DNA from: Hanstruepera ponticola
Lineage (GTDB): Bacteria > Bacteroidota > Bacteroidia > Flavobacteriales > Flavobacteriaceae
Direction of reading: 5' to 3'
Assembly: GCF_012931685.1 (NCBI RefSeq)
Contig: NZ_JABANC010000005.1
Location: 153,181 to 217,180 of the forward strand
Length of the DNA stretch: 64,000 nt
Shown here: in pieces, positions 53,133-62,800 of the stretch
Layout: each line of letters begins with the position of its first letter
Numbering within the stretch: position 1 is the stretch's first letter
The notes under the pieces: model-generated
Told to the model about the DNA's origin: nothing
Database searches by the model: none
The model's input: only the letters and a program-made list of their open reading frames with translations
Translations under genes and position numbers: made by a program

Positions 53133-53140
53133 CAAAAATA
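53133..53140 (-). promoter_or_regulatory. Promoter -7 element for DUF4293 gene
   Basis: TATTTTTG on the minus strand matches TAnnTTTG, 22 bases before ATG 53110. Confidence 0.55.
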
Positions 53141-53310
53141 ATAGTTTCTTTTTTAAAATAAGCCGAAAAAAATAAAAATAAAGTTGTATAATTGCAGTAA
53201 TGATTTGCAAAGTTCACAGTTGCAAGTTGTTAATTCTTCAAAATAAGATCAATTTTTCTTCGGAATAATTCAACTTAAAATAATTAATCAAAACATTCAA
53301 TTAAACATCA

Positions 53311-54942
53311 ATGTTTGAAATAGCACAATTAAAAGACATGAAGCTTCCTGAATTACAGGAAATTGCTAAAAAACTGAACGTTTCAAAATACCGTTCTTTA
53401 AAAAAATTAGATTTAGTATATCAAATTCTAGATCATCAAGCAGCTAATCCTAAAGCTGTAAAAGAGGTTGTAGCTTCCGAAAAATCTTCTGATAATTCAA
53501 GTGACAATTCGAATAAAAAGCCTGTTCAAAAACGTCCTAGACAACGTGTTCAAAAGGAAAATCAGGATACTAATTCAAAACCTGAAAATAATCCTGAAGC
53601 AAAGGAAAAATCAAATCAAGATTCAAATAAACCACATTCAAAACAACATGTGGCTCCAAAAAAAGAATCTGTAAAAAACAATCCTAAAGACGACAGAAAA
53701 GACGATAGAAAGAAAGATAATAACCAAACACGCTCCAAAAGAGATAATAATAAAAACAAGAATAATTCACAAGGCAACAACGGAAATAAGGACACTCGAA
53801 ATCGCTATCGTGAACCTGATTTTGAGTTTGATGCTATTATTCAAAGTGAAGGTGTATTAGACATCATGCAAGATGGCTATGGATTTTTAAGATCTTCAGA
53901 CTACAATTACTTATCGTCTCCTGATGATATTTATGTATCGCAATCACAAATCCGTTTGTTTGGATTAAAAACAGGTGATACTGTATTAGGACAAGTAAGA
54001 CCTCCTAAAGAAGGCGAGAAATATTTCCCTTTAATTAAAGTGAGTAAAATAAATGGTCAAAAACCAGAAGTTGTTAGAGACCGTGTTTCATTTGAACACT
54101 TAACTCCATTATTCCCAAAAGAAAAGTTTAACCTTGCCGAAAGACAAAGTACTATTTCAACTAGAATCATGGATTTGTTCTCACCTATAGGAAAAGGACA
54201 ACGTGGTATGATTGTTTCACAACCTAAAACTGGTAAAACTATGCTACTAAAAGATGTAGCAAATGCTATTGCCGCAAATCATCCAGAAGTTTATCAAATG
54301 ATTCTATTAATTGATGAACGTCCTGAAGAAGTAACCGATATGCAGCGAAATGTTCGTGGTGAAGTTATTGCTTCAACTTTTGATAAGGAGGCACATGAGC
54401 ACGTTAAAATTGCTAATATTGTTTTAGAAAAAGCAAAACGACTTGTTGAATGTGGCCACGATGTCGTTATTCTACTAGATTCTATAACCCGTTTAGCGAG
54501 AGCTTATAATACAGTTCAACCAGCTTCAGGAAAAATATTATCTGGTGGTGTTGATGCTAATGCTTTACACAAACCTAAACGATTCTTTGGAGCAGCTCGT
54601 AACATTGAAAATGGAGGTTCGTTAACCATTATTGCTACTGCTTTAACAGAAACAGGCTCTAAAATGGATGAAGTGATTTTCGAGGAATTTAAAGGAACTG
54701 GTAATATGGAATTACAATTGGATCGTAAGATTTCTAATCGTAGAATATTCCCAGCTATTGATTTAACATCCTCAAGTACACGTCGTGATGATCTATTATT
54801 AGATGAAAACACGATTCAACGTATGTGGGTTATGCGTAAATATTTAGCAGATATGAATCCTGTTGAAGCCATGGAATTTATAAATGATCGCTTCAAACAA
54901 ACTAGAAATAATGAAGAGTTTTTAATTTCTATGAATGGGTAA
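53311..54942 (+). CDS. rho: Transcription termination factor Rho
   Basis: This 543-residue protein is an RNA-dependent helicase that ends transcription. It has the N-terminal Rho helix domain ([19 protein letters not shown]), then a very Lys/Asn/Gln-rich low-complexity stretch (about 55-165), a cold-shock-like RNA-binding domain ([13 protein letters not shown]), and the ATPase core: Walker [22 protein letters not shown], and [13 protein letters not shown]. The insert resembles that of other Bacteroidota and is absent from E. coli Rho. Strong terminator after the gene. Confidence 0.95.
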   Translation: MFEIAQLKDMKLPELQEIAKKLNVSKYRSLKKLDLVYQILDHQAANPKAVKEVVASEKSSDNSSDNSNKKPVQKRPRQRVQKENQDTNSKPENNPEAKEKSNQDSNKPHSKQHVAPKKESVKNNPKDDRKDDRKKDNNQTRSKRDNNKNKNNSQGNNGNKDTRNRYREPDFEFDAIIQSEGVLDIMQDGYGFLRSSDYNYLSSPDDIYVSQSQIRLFGLKTGDTVLGQVRPPKEGEKYFPLIKVSKINGQKPEVVRDRVSFEHLTPLFPKEKFNLAERQSTISTRIMDLFSPIGKGQRGMIVSQPKTGKTMLLKDVANAIAANHPEVYQMILLIDERPEEVTDMQRNVRGEVIASTFDKEAHEHVKIANIVLEKAKRLVECGHDVVILLDSITRLARAYNTVQPASGKILSGGVDANALHKPKRFFGAARNIENGGSLTIIATALTETGSKMDEVIFEEFKGTGNMELQLDRKISNRRIFPAIDLTSSSTRRDDLLLDENTIQRMWVMRKYLADMNPVEAMEFINDRFKQTRNNEEFLISMNG

Positions 54943-54973
54943 AAAATCCAATCATATTATTATAAAAATTAAG

Positions 54974-55001
54974 AGCCTTGACAAATGTCAAGGCTTTTTT
55001 T
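54974..55001 (+). terminator. Terminator of rho
   Basis: Stem AGCCTTGAC-AAAT-GTCAAGGCT followed by seven Ts. Confidence 0.92.
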
Positions 55002-55031
55002 ATGACTAAAAAATAGTAACAACATTATAAA

Positions 55032-55058
55032 CAAAAAAGCCTCTCAATTGAGAAGCTT
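55032..55058 (-). terminator. Terminator of rpsT
   Basis: On the minus strand AAGCTTCTC-AATT-GAGAGGCTT (one G-U pair) followed by a T-run, 29 bases after the stop. Confidence 0.85.
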
Positions 55059-55086
55059 AATTATATAATGTTATTGGCTTTACTTA

Positions 55087-55338
55087 TTAAAGTGCAGCTA
55101 CATGCTTTGCTAAACCAGATTTAAGGTTAGCAGCTTTATTATCATGAATGATATTTTTCTTCGCTAATTTATCAATCATAGAAGATACAGAAACTAATAA
55201 TTCTTCAGCTTCTTTCTTATTCGTAGTTTCACGCAATTTTTTAATTGCATTACGAGTAGTTTTGTGCTTATATCTGTTTCTTAAGCGCTTTGCTTCGTTA
55301 CTTCTAATTCTCTTTAAAGCTGACTTATGATTTGCCAT
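55087..55338 (-). CDS. rpsT: 30S ribosomal protein S20
   Basis: This 83-residue helical basic protein is S20, which binds 16S rRNA early in 30S assembly. The beginning MANHKSALKRIRSNEAKR and the end ANLKSGLAKHVAAL are typical. It lies 25 bases downstream of tRNA-Glu on the same strand and may be co-transcribed with it from the tRNA promoter. Confidence 0.97.
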   Translation of the reverse strand: MANHKSALKRIRSNEAKRLRNRYKHKTTRNAIKKLRETTNKKEAEELLVSVSSMIDKLAKKNIIHDNKAANLKSGLAKHVAAL

Positions 55339-55363
55339 TTGTTTCTTTTCTTATTAAAAATTG

Positions 55364-55435
55364 TAGCCCGTAGGGGAATCGAACCCCTCTTACCAGGATG
55401 AAAACCTGGCGTCCTAGCCGATAGACGAACGGGCC
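55364..55435 (-). tRNA. tRNA-Glu (anticodon TTC)
   Basis: The minus strand folds as GGCCCGT acceptor, anticodon stem CCAGG/CCTGG around TTTTCAT, and T arm AGGGG-TTCGATT-CCCCT. Anticodon TTC reads GAA/GAG. First pair is G-U. CCA is not encoded. Confidence 0.96.
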
Positions 55436-55452
55436 ATTTGGTTTTGAGTGCG

Positions 55453-55483
55453 CAAATATAAATTTAAAAATCTAAACTTGCAA
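55453..55483 (-). promoter_or_regulatory. Promoter of tRNA-Glu
   Basis: On the minus strand TTG (55481-55483), 20-base spacer, TATATTTG (55453-55460), 17 bases before tRNA position 1. Confidence 0.8.
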
Positions 55484-55584
55484 TACTTTTCAAATAACTC
55501 TCAATGTTTCCATTGCGGATGCAAAAATACAACTATTTTTAAATGTTGCAATAACTATATAATCTTTTTTTAAAAAAATTTAAA

Positions 55585-57063
55585 TTAATACGCTTTTGCA
55601 AACAAAACTCGCTGTTTTGAAGGATTTCCTGAATAAACACAGGTTCCAGATTCTAGCTTATTATCCATTGGAATACAACGAATTGTAGCTTTAGTCAATT
55701 CTTTTATTTTAGTTTCCGTAGCTTCAGTACCATCCCAATGCGCTGAAATAAAACCACCTTTAGTTCCCAAAACTTCTTTAAAAGTATCAAAATCATCAAC
55801 TTCAGTTATGTGCTCATCTCTAAAATTAAGTGCTTTTTTATAAAGCGTATTTTGAATTTCACTCATTAAGCCTATTACTTTAGAAGTCAACCCATCAATT
55901 GCTATGACTTCTTTAGTTAAAGTATCTCTCCTTGCCAGTTCTACAGTACCATTTTCAAGGTCTTTTGGGCCTATTGCTATTCTCAATGGTACACCTTGTA
56001 ATTCATGTTGAGCAAATTTAGCACCAGGACGCAACGTGTCTCTATCATCATATTTAACGCTTATACCCTTTGATCGTAATTCTTCAACTATTACGTTTAC
56101 CAAACTTGTAATGGCCTCAAGTTGCTCTTCGGACTTATAAATAGGTACAATAACAACTTGGTTTGGAGCTAAATTTGGAGGAAGCACTAAACCGTGGTCG
56201 TCACTATGAGTCATTATTAGTGCTCCCATTAATCTGGTTGAAACACCCCATGATGTTGCCCAAACGTATTCTTGCGTACCTTCCTTATTAGCAAATTTAA
56301 CATCAAAAGCTTTAGCAAAATTCTGACCTAAAAAATGTGATGTACCAGCCTGAAGTGCTTTACCATCCTGCATTAAAGCTTCAATACAATAAGTTTCAAC
56401 CGCTCCGGCAAATCGTTCACTTTCTGTTTTCAAACCCTTTATAACTGGAATAGCCATAAAATTCTCAACAAAAGTAGCATAAACATTATTCATAAGTTCA
56501 GCTTCTTTAATAGCTTCAGATTTAGTTTCATGTGCTGTATGTCCTTCTTGCCATAAAAATTCGGCTGTTCTCAAAAACAATCTCGTACGCATTTCCCATC
56601 TAACTACATTTGCCCATTGATTTACCAATATTGGCAAATCTCTATAAGATTGAATCCACCCCTTGTAAGTGTTCCATATAATAGCTTCACTAGTAGGTCT
56701 AACAATTAACTCCTCTTCTAGTTTAGCTTCTGGATCAACCCTCAATTTACCTGCTCTATCTGGATCATTTTGGAGTCTATAATGCGTAACAATAGCACAT
56801 TCTTTCGCAAAACCTTCAGCATTCTTTTCTTCTGCTTCAAATAAACTTTTAGGAACAAAAAGTGGGAAATAGGCATTTTGATGACCAGTTTCCTTAAACA
56901 TTCTATCTAATTCGGCTTGAATCTTTTCCCAAATTGCAAAGCCGTATGGCTTGATAACCATACATCCTCTAACTGCAGAATTTTCCGCTAAATCAGCTTT
57001 AACGACCAATTCGTTGTACCATTTTGAGTAATCATCCGCTCTACTTGTAAGTTTTTTGCTCAT
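55585..57063 (-). CDS. proS: Prolyl-tRNA synthetase
   Basis: This 492-residue class II synthetase charges tRNA with proline. It is the shorter, archaeal/eukaryotic-type ProRS without the editing insertion: [41 protein letters not shown] (motif 2 region), [14 protein letters not shown] and a C-terminal PFAM anticodon domain with [13 protein letters not shown]. The final residues VLFAKAY end in Tyr, as is usual for this type. Monocistronic as far as seen. Confidence 0.96.
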   Translation of the reverse strand: MSKKLTSRADDYSKWYNELVVKADLAENSAVRGCMVIKPYGFAIWEKIQAELDRMFKETGHQNAYFPLFVPKSLFEAEEKNAEGFAKECAIVTHYRLQNDPDRAGKLRVDPEAKLEEELIVRPTSEAIIWNTYKGWIQSYRDLPILVNQWANVVRWEMRTRLFLRTAEFLWQEGHTAHETKSEAIKEAELMNNVYATFVENFMAIPVIKGLKTESERFAGAVETYCIEALMQDGKALQAGTSHFLGQNFAKAFDVKFANKEGTQEYVWATSWGVSTRLMGALIMTHSDDHGLVLPPNLAPNQVVIVPIYKSEEQLEAITSLVNVIVEELRSKGISVKYDDRDTLRPGAKFAQHELQGVPLRIAIGPKDLENGTVELARRDTLTKEVIAIDGLTSKVIGLMSEIQNTLYKKALNFRDEHITEVDDFDTFKEVLGTKGGFISAHWDGTEATETKIKELTKATIRCIPMDNKLESGTCVYSGNPSKQRVLFAKAY

Positions 57064-57127
57064 ATACAGGGTTTTGGCATAAATATTGTGACTATGTTAA
57101 ATATAAAAATAGTTCAGCAAAACTAAC

Positions 57128-57135
57128 TATTTTTG
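57128..57135 (+). promoter_or_regulatory. Promoter -7 element for Gly/Trp-rich lipoprotein
   Basis: TATTTTTG matches TAnnTTTG, 28 bases before ATG 57164. Confidence 0.5.
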
Positions 57136-57163
57136 GTATGTTCAACAATAAAATTCGCTGGTT

Positions 57164-58198
57164 ATGTATTATAAAAACTACTTTTCTCAAAAAATGCCAT
57201 TAATGTTATTAGGGATTCTCCTTATATTGACATCTTGTGGTACCTATCAAAACGTTCCCGATAATGACGGCATCTACGGAACTACTGACACCTCTGTTGA
57301 ACAAACTCAAGATTATGCAGTTGCATCCAATTCAAATTCAAGTAGCTCATACTATAAAAATTATTTTAGTGAAAAATCTGATGATTATGATTACATAACT
57401 GAAGAGGAGGTTTTTACTGATGTTGATGAATATGGAAACGAATACGTTACAGAAAACGACTCAACTCAAGTGGATTATAATCAATATGCTGGTTGGGGTC
57501 AAGAAAATAGCAATGTAACGGTTAATGTCTACGATACTGGCTGGGGTTGGAACGCTGGTTGGGGCTGGGGATATCCTGGCTATGGCTGGGGCTGGAATGC
57601 TGGTTGGGGTTGGAGTATTGGCTGGGGCTGGGGATATCCTGGCTATGGCTGGGGCTGGAATGCTGGTTGGGGTTGGGGATACCCTGGATACGGTTGGGCC
57701 TATTGCCCACCCTATTATGGTGGTGGTTACTACAATCCTTACTATAGAAATAACATATCATATACCAATGGCAGACGCGGAAGTGCTTATTTAGGAAGAG
57801 CTGGTAGATATGCAAATAATAACAACTCTTATTATGGACGATATAATGTGGGAAGACGCAGTAATACAACTAGCTATAACTCTGGAAGACCACGAGGTGA
57901 TTACAATTCAACTGGTAAACCAAGGGTTCGTTCCACTACAAGACCTAATGCAGATGCTACAGGCAATTCAGTAGGTAAACCAAGAACTCGAACCACAACA
58001 AAATCGACTAGAACAAGAACACGTTCTAACAACAGTACACCAAGGGTAAGAACTACAAGACCAACAACAAGAAATAATAATTCCTCTCCATCTAGAAGTT
58101 ATTCCTCACCTTCAAGAAGCTATTCTTCCCCTTCTAGAGGAAGTTCAGGCGGAGGAGGCAGAAGCTCTGGTGGCCGAGGCGGAAGAGGAGGTTTTTAA
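57164..58198 (+). CDS. Gly/Trp/Tyr-rich repetitive lipoprotein
   Basis: This 344-residue protein has a lipoprotein signal ending at LILTSCG (cysteine about 25). Residues about 115-180 are repeats of GWGWNAGWGWGYPGY; the DNA repeats at 63-base and 45-base distances. Residues about 190-344 are rich in Arg, Ser, Asn and Gly (SPSRSYSS, GGRGGRGGF), a low-complexity basic tail. Its first residues YYKNYFSQK recur as YYKNYFSEK at residue 62, suggesting an internal duplication. Function unknown; it could bind polyanions or form surface material. The next gene is a FadL-like porin 9 bases later. Confidence 0.7.
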   Translation: MYYKNYFSQKMPLMLLGILLILTSCGTYQNVPDNDGIYGTTDTSVEQTQDYAVASNSNSSSSYYKNYFSEKSDDYDYITEEEVFTDVDEYGNEYVTENDSTQVDYNQYAGWGQENSNVTVNVYDTGWGWNAGWGWGYPGYGWGWNAGWGWSIGWGWGYPGYGWGWNAGWGWGYPGYGWAYCPPYYGGGYYNPYYRNNISYTNGRRGSAYLGRAGRYANNNNSYYGRYNVGRRSNTTSYNSGRPRGDYNSTGKPRVRSTTRPNADATGNSVGKPRTRTTTKSTRTRTRSNNSTPRVRTTRPTTRNNNSSPSRSYSSPSRSYSSPSRGSSGGGGRSSGGRGGRGGF

Positions 58199-58207
58199 TT
58201 AAAAAAA

Positions 58208-59737
58208 ATGTTTATGAAAAAAGAATATTTGCTAGCTATATGCTTGTTATCTATGGCTGTAGCTAATGCTCAAGACATTACTGATGCCTTAAGGTATTCA
58301 AGTGACGAGATTCAAGGTACAGCAAGATTTAGAGGCTTAAGTGGTGCCTTTGGAGCTTTAGGAGGTGATATGAGTGCCGTTAATATTAATCCTGCAGGGT
58401 CAGCAGTTTTTAACACCAGTCATATTTCCTTGTCACTTTCAAACATGCAAACCAAGAATGAAACACAATTCTATAACGGTCTAAACAGTTCAAAAAACTC
58501 AAACATTGACTTAAATCAAACTGGAGCTGCTTTTATTTTCAACAATCGAAACACTAATTCCTCTTGGAAAAAATTTGCAATTAGTGTCGCCTATGACAAA
58601 ATCCAAGATTATGACAATAATTGGTATGCTATTGGCACCAACCCAAATAATTCAATTGATCAATATTTTTTGCGTTATGCTAACGGTTTGAGACTAGATG
58701 AAATTTCAGCTTTACCTGGCGAAACTTATTCGGAAGCTTATTCAGAAATAGGTAGCTTATATGGTTATGGAAATCAACAAGGTTTTTTAGGATATGAATC
58801 TTTTATTTTAGAACCCGTAGATAATACTGATGACAACACACAATATACATCAAACATTGGTAGTGGTGATTATTACCAAGAATATAGTTATGCATCAACG
58901 GGTTACAATGGCAAGTTCACTGTAAACGCTGCAACACAATTTGGAGACCATGTGTATATGGGGCTAAATTTAAATTCTCATTTTATCAACTTTGAAAAAT
59001 CCACTTTTCTTTTTGAAAGAAATAACAATCAAGGATCAACAGTAAGTCAAGTTCAATTTGAAAACAATTTATTTACAACTGGTTCAGGTTTTTCCTTTCA
59101 ACTCGGGACTATTGTAAAAATAACCGAGCAATTGCGAGCAGGATTTGCTTTCAATTCACCAACTTGGTTTAATATCAATGAAGAGACCTCTCAATATTTA
59201 AGAACCATTGTTGATGATAATGGCGATAACGCTTCAATAACTATTAACCCGAGAGTGATAAACATCTATCCAACTTATAGATTACAAACTCCTGGAAGAA
59301 TATCTGGTAGTCTGGCTTATGTTATTGGAAAATACGGTCTTATCAGTTTTGACTATTCGTTGAAAGATTATAGCAACACAAAATTCAAACCAACTTCTGA
59401 CTTATATTTCAGAGAACAGAATGATATTATAAATAACAACCTAACAAGTGCTTCTACATTTAGAATAGGTGGTGAAGCAAAAATAAATCAGTTTAGTATA
59501 AGAGGTGGCTATCGTTTTGAAGAAAGCCCTTATAAGGATGGAACTACAGTAGGCGATTTAACAGGTTACTCAATTGGTCTTGGATATAATTTTGGTAATG
59601 TAATAAAACTAGACGTTACTTTTGACCAAGCCAATCAATCAAATAACACCCAGCTATACAATGTTGGTTTAACTGATGCCGCTAATATTGATGCTAGAAA
59701 TTCAAATTTAACTTTTACATTAAGCTTTAATATGTAA
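58208..59737 (+). CDS. FadL/OMPP1-like outer membrane protein
   Basis: This 509-residue protein has a signal peptide (to about residue 22, AVANAQ) and the OmpP1/FadL-like sequence ALRYSSDEIQGTARFRGLSG, FGALGGDMSAVNINPAGSAVF near the start. The rest has alternating strands ending in TFTLSFNM, an outer-membrane C-terminal strand. Family members import hydrophobic compounds, but the substrate here is unknown. Possible starts are ATG 58208 and 58214. It follows the Gly/Trp-rich lipoprotein closely and ends at a strong terminator. Confidence 0.88.
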   Translation: MFMKKEYLLAICLLSMAVANAQDITDALRYSSDEIQGTARFRGLSGAFGALGGDMSAVNINPAGSAVFNTSHISLSLSNMQTKNETQFYNGLNSSKNSNIDLNQTGAAFIFNNRNTNSSWKKFAISVAYDKIQDYDNNWYAIGTNPNNSIDQYFLRYANGLRLDEISALPGETYSEAYSEIGSLYGYGNQQGFLGYESFILEPVDNTDDNTQYTSNIGSGDYYQEYSYASTGYNGKFTVNAATQFGDHVYMGLNLNSHFINFEKSTFLFERNNNQGSTVSQVQFENNLFTTGSGFSFQLGTIVKITEQLRAGFAFNSPTWFNINEETSQYLRTIVDDNGDNASITINPRVINIYPTYRLQTPGRISGSLAYVIGKYGLISFDYSLKDYSNTKFKPTSDLYFREQNDIINNNLTSASTFRIGGEAKINQFSIRGGYRFEESPYKDGTTVGDLTGYSIGLGYNFGNVIKLDVTFDQANQSNNTQLYNVGLTDAANIDARNSNLTFTLSFNM

Positions 59738-59760
59738 ATTGTATTAAAAGATATTTTAAG

Positions 59761-59794
59761 AAAAAAACCAGAACAATCATGTTCTGGTTTTTTT
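59761..59794. terminator. Terminator between FadL-like gene and adhesin
   Basis: Stem AAAACCAGAACA-ATCA-TGTTCTGGTTTT followed by Ts; A-run on the other side makes it bidirectional. Confidence 0.93.
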
Positions 59795-59825
59795 GGTTTC
59801 ATTTATAAACTGAATGCTCTAAAAG

Positions 59826-62800
59826 TTATCTTTTTAATGTGAAATGTGCTTGAAATTGTTTCATAGCGTCATCTGACGGCTCTCTATAATCAACCGTAAA
59901 CCAATAATCACTTGATGGTAAAGGGTATCCATTAAGGGTTCCATCCCAACCCGGACTTGATGGACTCAATTGCTTTAACAACTTACCATATCTGTCAAAG
60001 ATGTAAATTTTAGCATCCATTTGTCCACTAATACCTGAAATTTGCCATGTATCATTGTCACCATCGTTATTAGGTGTAAAAAATAGTGGATAATCCATTA
60101 CTAGGACAATATCACTAGCAATACCGCAACCATAAATATCTCTTACTTGTATAAAATGTTCACCAGGAGTAACATTTGTAAAGGTATAAGTATTCGTATT
60201 AGGATCATTGCTTACCCATGGACCATTATCAATACTAAATTCGTATTGAGCAGCACCATTTCCAGTAGCGGTTACCTGAATGACATTATTGTCAGCAAAT
60301 GCTTCCGTAGTCACAACTGCATCAACAATTGGAGGAGAACTTTCCTCTACAGTAACAGGAATTACATTAAAACACATGGTATCAATATCCGTAATAGTCA
60401 CCGTATGGATTCCTGCTTGAGTAGCCGTGTAACTAGAGTCAATACTAACCACTGTACCATTTGGGTCTTGCCATTCAAAAGTATAATCACTAGTGCTCAA
60501 ACCAGTATCAATGGTTGGTGAGCCAACAACCTCAGTGCCATTAGTATTTACACATATTGTATAAAGCTCATCTGGCGTAAACATTGGAACAGGATTAACA
60601 ATTAAATCAAAAGTTACAATAGTATAACAACCTGTACCATCATCATTAGGGTCTGAAGGATCACCTGTATTAGTTACACGAACATAAATTGTTTGAGGCG
60701 TTGTTGAATTGGTATAGGCTGTTGTATTTGAAATCGCGTTTTCACCAGACTCTGCATCGGCCATAGATTCATGGTAAGTAACAGTTTCATCAAAATCATT
60801 CAGCATCAACCCTTCATTTTGAGTTAAATCAAATTCTTCTTGCAAATCACCTGGATTATTATCATCACAAGTAATCATATTTGGTAAAACATCATTAGGT
60901 GTTGGCAGTGTATTAACTACTAATGTCAAAGTGGTCATCGAAGAACAATTACCTCCACTGGTAGTTTCGGTAAGAGTAACAAAAATTGTTTGCGGATTAT
61001 GTGGTAATCCTCCTATTGATGTATTTTGATAAGACGTATAATTTGAAATTGGGTTATTTGGAATATCTGCCATGGTTTCGAAATAATCAACATTTAAAGT
61101 TACATCGCCTCCAGTGTAATTATCATTTTGAACTGTTAAATCAAAAATAGCAAATCCATCATTATTATTTGAATCATCACAAATCTCATAGATACTATCT
61201 TGAGCCTCAGATGGAATAACCGGCAAAGGATTTACAATCAAATCAAATTGACCAACTTTAATACAGCCATTAAGTCCCTCTAACCTCACAAAAATAGTGG
61301 TATCGCCAGAAATATAATTTGATAATTGTGGTTCAATTATAGGGTTCACACCTGGAGTAGCTTCTGCATCAGCTTGCGTTTCATGGTAAGTCAATATAAA
61401 ATCTGATGGATTCTGTGTTCCATAAATTTCAGCATCCATGGTATTTAAATTAAAAGAAGCCATACCATCAAAATCATCATCGCAAATAACATAAGGATCA
61501 ATTGACGTTGGCATTTCAGGCGTCGGCTCAACTATGAGCTGTAATTCTACAATTGTAGGACAGTCATCATTCGTACCATAATCAACACGAACATAAATTA
61601 TTTGACCAGCGACATTCGACAAGTTGTCTCCTTGTGGATTAACATCATCTTGAGCATTCTGAAGTGTTAGATGGAACGACACATCTAACGTCGCATCACT
61701 TGCTAGAATTTCATCTCTAGTGGTGGATAAATCAAAATCACCCAAATTATCATTATCAGGGTCGCAATACGTAAGTGGTGTTAATGGATTCACCGTTGGT
61801 CCATTGGTTACGTTTAGGACTAATGTGGTAGTACCATAGCAACCTGTATTAACATCTTCAACTCTAACAACTAAAGTTTCACCATCTGTTCCTATGTAAG
61901 CCGTATCTGAAGGTGATACTTCAGGAGATCCATTTTGAGCATCAATCAAGTTATTGTGGTAAGTAACTACATAATCTGAATTACTTGACGTTATTTCATC
62001 ATTTTTAACAGTTAAATCCATTTCTGTCATGCCATCTGATACATCATCATCGCAAACTACTAATGGCGAAGGATCAACAATTGAAGGCGTTGGTAAAACG
62101 GTTACATCTTGTGTAGAACTGCCACTACATGTTCCAGTGATTGCATACTCTACAGTGTAAGTTGTTCCTGCTACACCACCTGTTACTGTTCCAGATGTTG
62201 GGTCTATGGAAGCTCCATCTGTTGGAACTGGGTTAAAAGTAAATGTTCCACCTGCATCACCTGTTATAGTCGCAGTACCTCCATCACAAGTCGCTGTCAT
62301 CGTAAAACTCGCATCAGCCGTTGTGAGTACGGTAATTGATTGAGTACTTGAATTTGAACAAGTTCCATTAGTTGTATACTCTATTGTATATGTTGCCCCT
62401 GGAGTTCCGCCTGTTACTGTTCCAGATGTTGAATCTATCGAGGCACTATCTGTTGGAACGGGATTAAAAGTAAATGTTCCACCTGCATCACCTGTTATAG
62501 TCGCAGTACCTCCATCACAAGTAGCTGTCATCATAAAACTCGCATCATCCTCTGGTAATACCGTTACTGGTTGCGTGCTTGAATCTGGACATGTGCCTGC
62601 TGTATCATATTGTACCGTATAGGTTGCTCCTGCTGTTCCACCTGTTATAGTTCCTGATGTTGGATCTATGGAAGCTCCATCTCCTGGAACTGGATTAAAA
62701 GTAAATGTTCCGCCTGCATCACCTGTTATGGTTGCTGTACCGCCATCACAAGTCGCTGTCATCGTAAAACTCGCATCATCCTCTGGTAATACCGTTACTG

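Noticed and set aside
57522..57869. Minus-strand and other-frame ORFs in the Gly/Trp region
   Set aside because: Low-complexity repeats keep several frames open; only the plus frame has a signal peptide and continuity.
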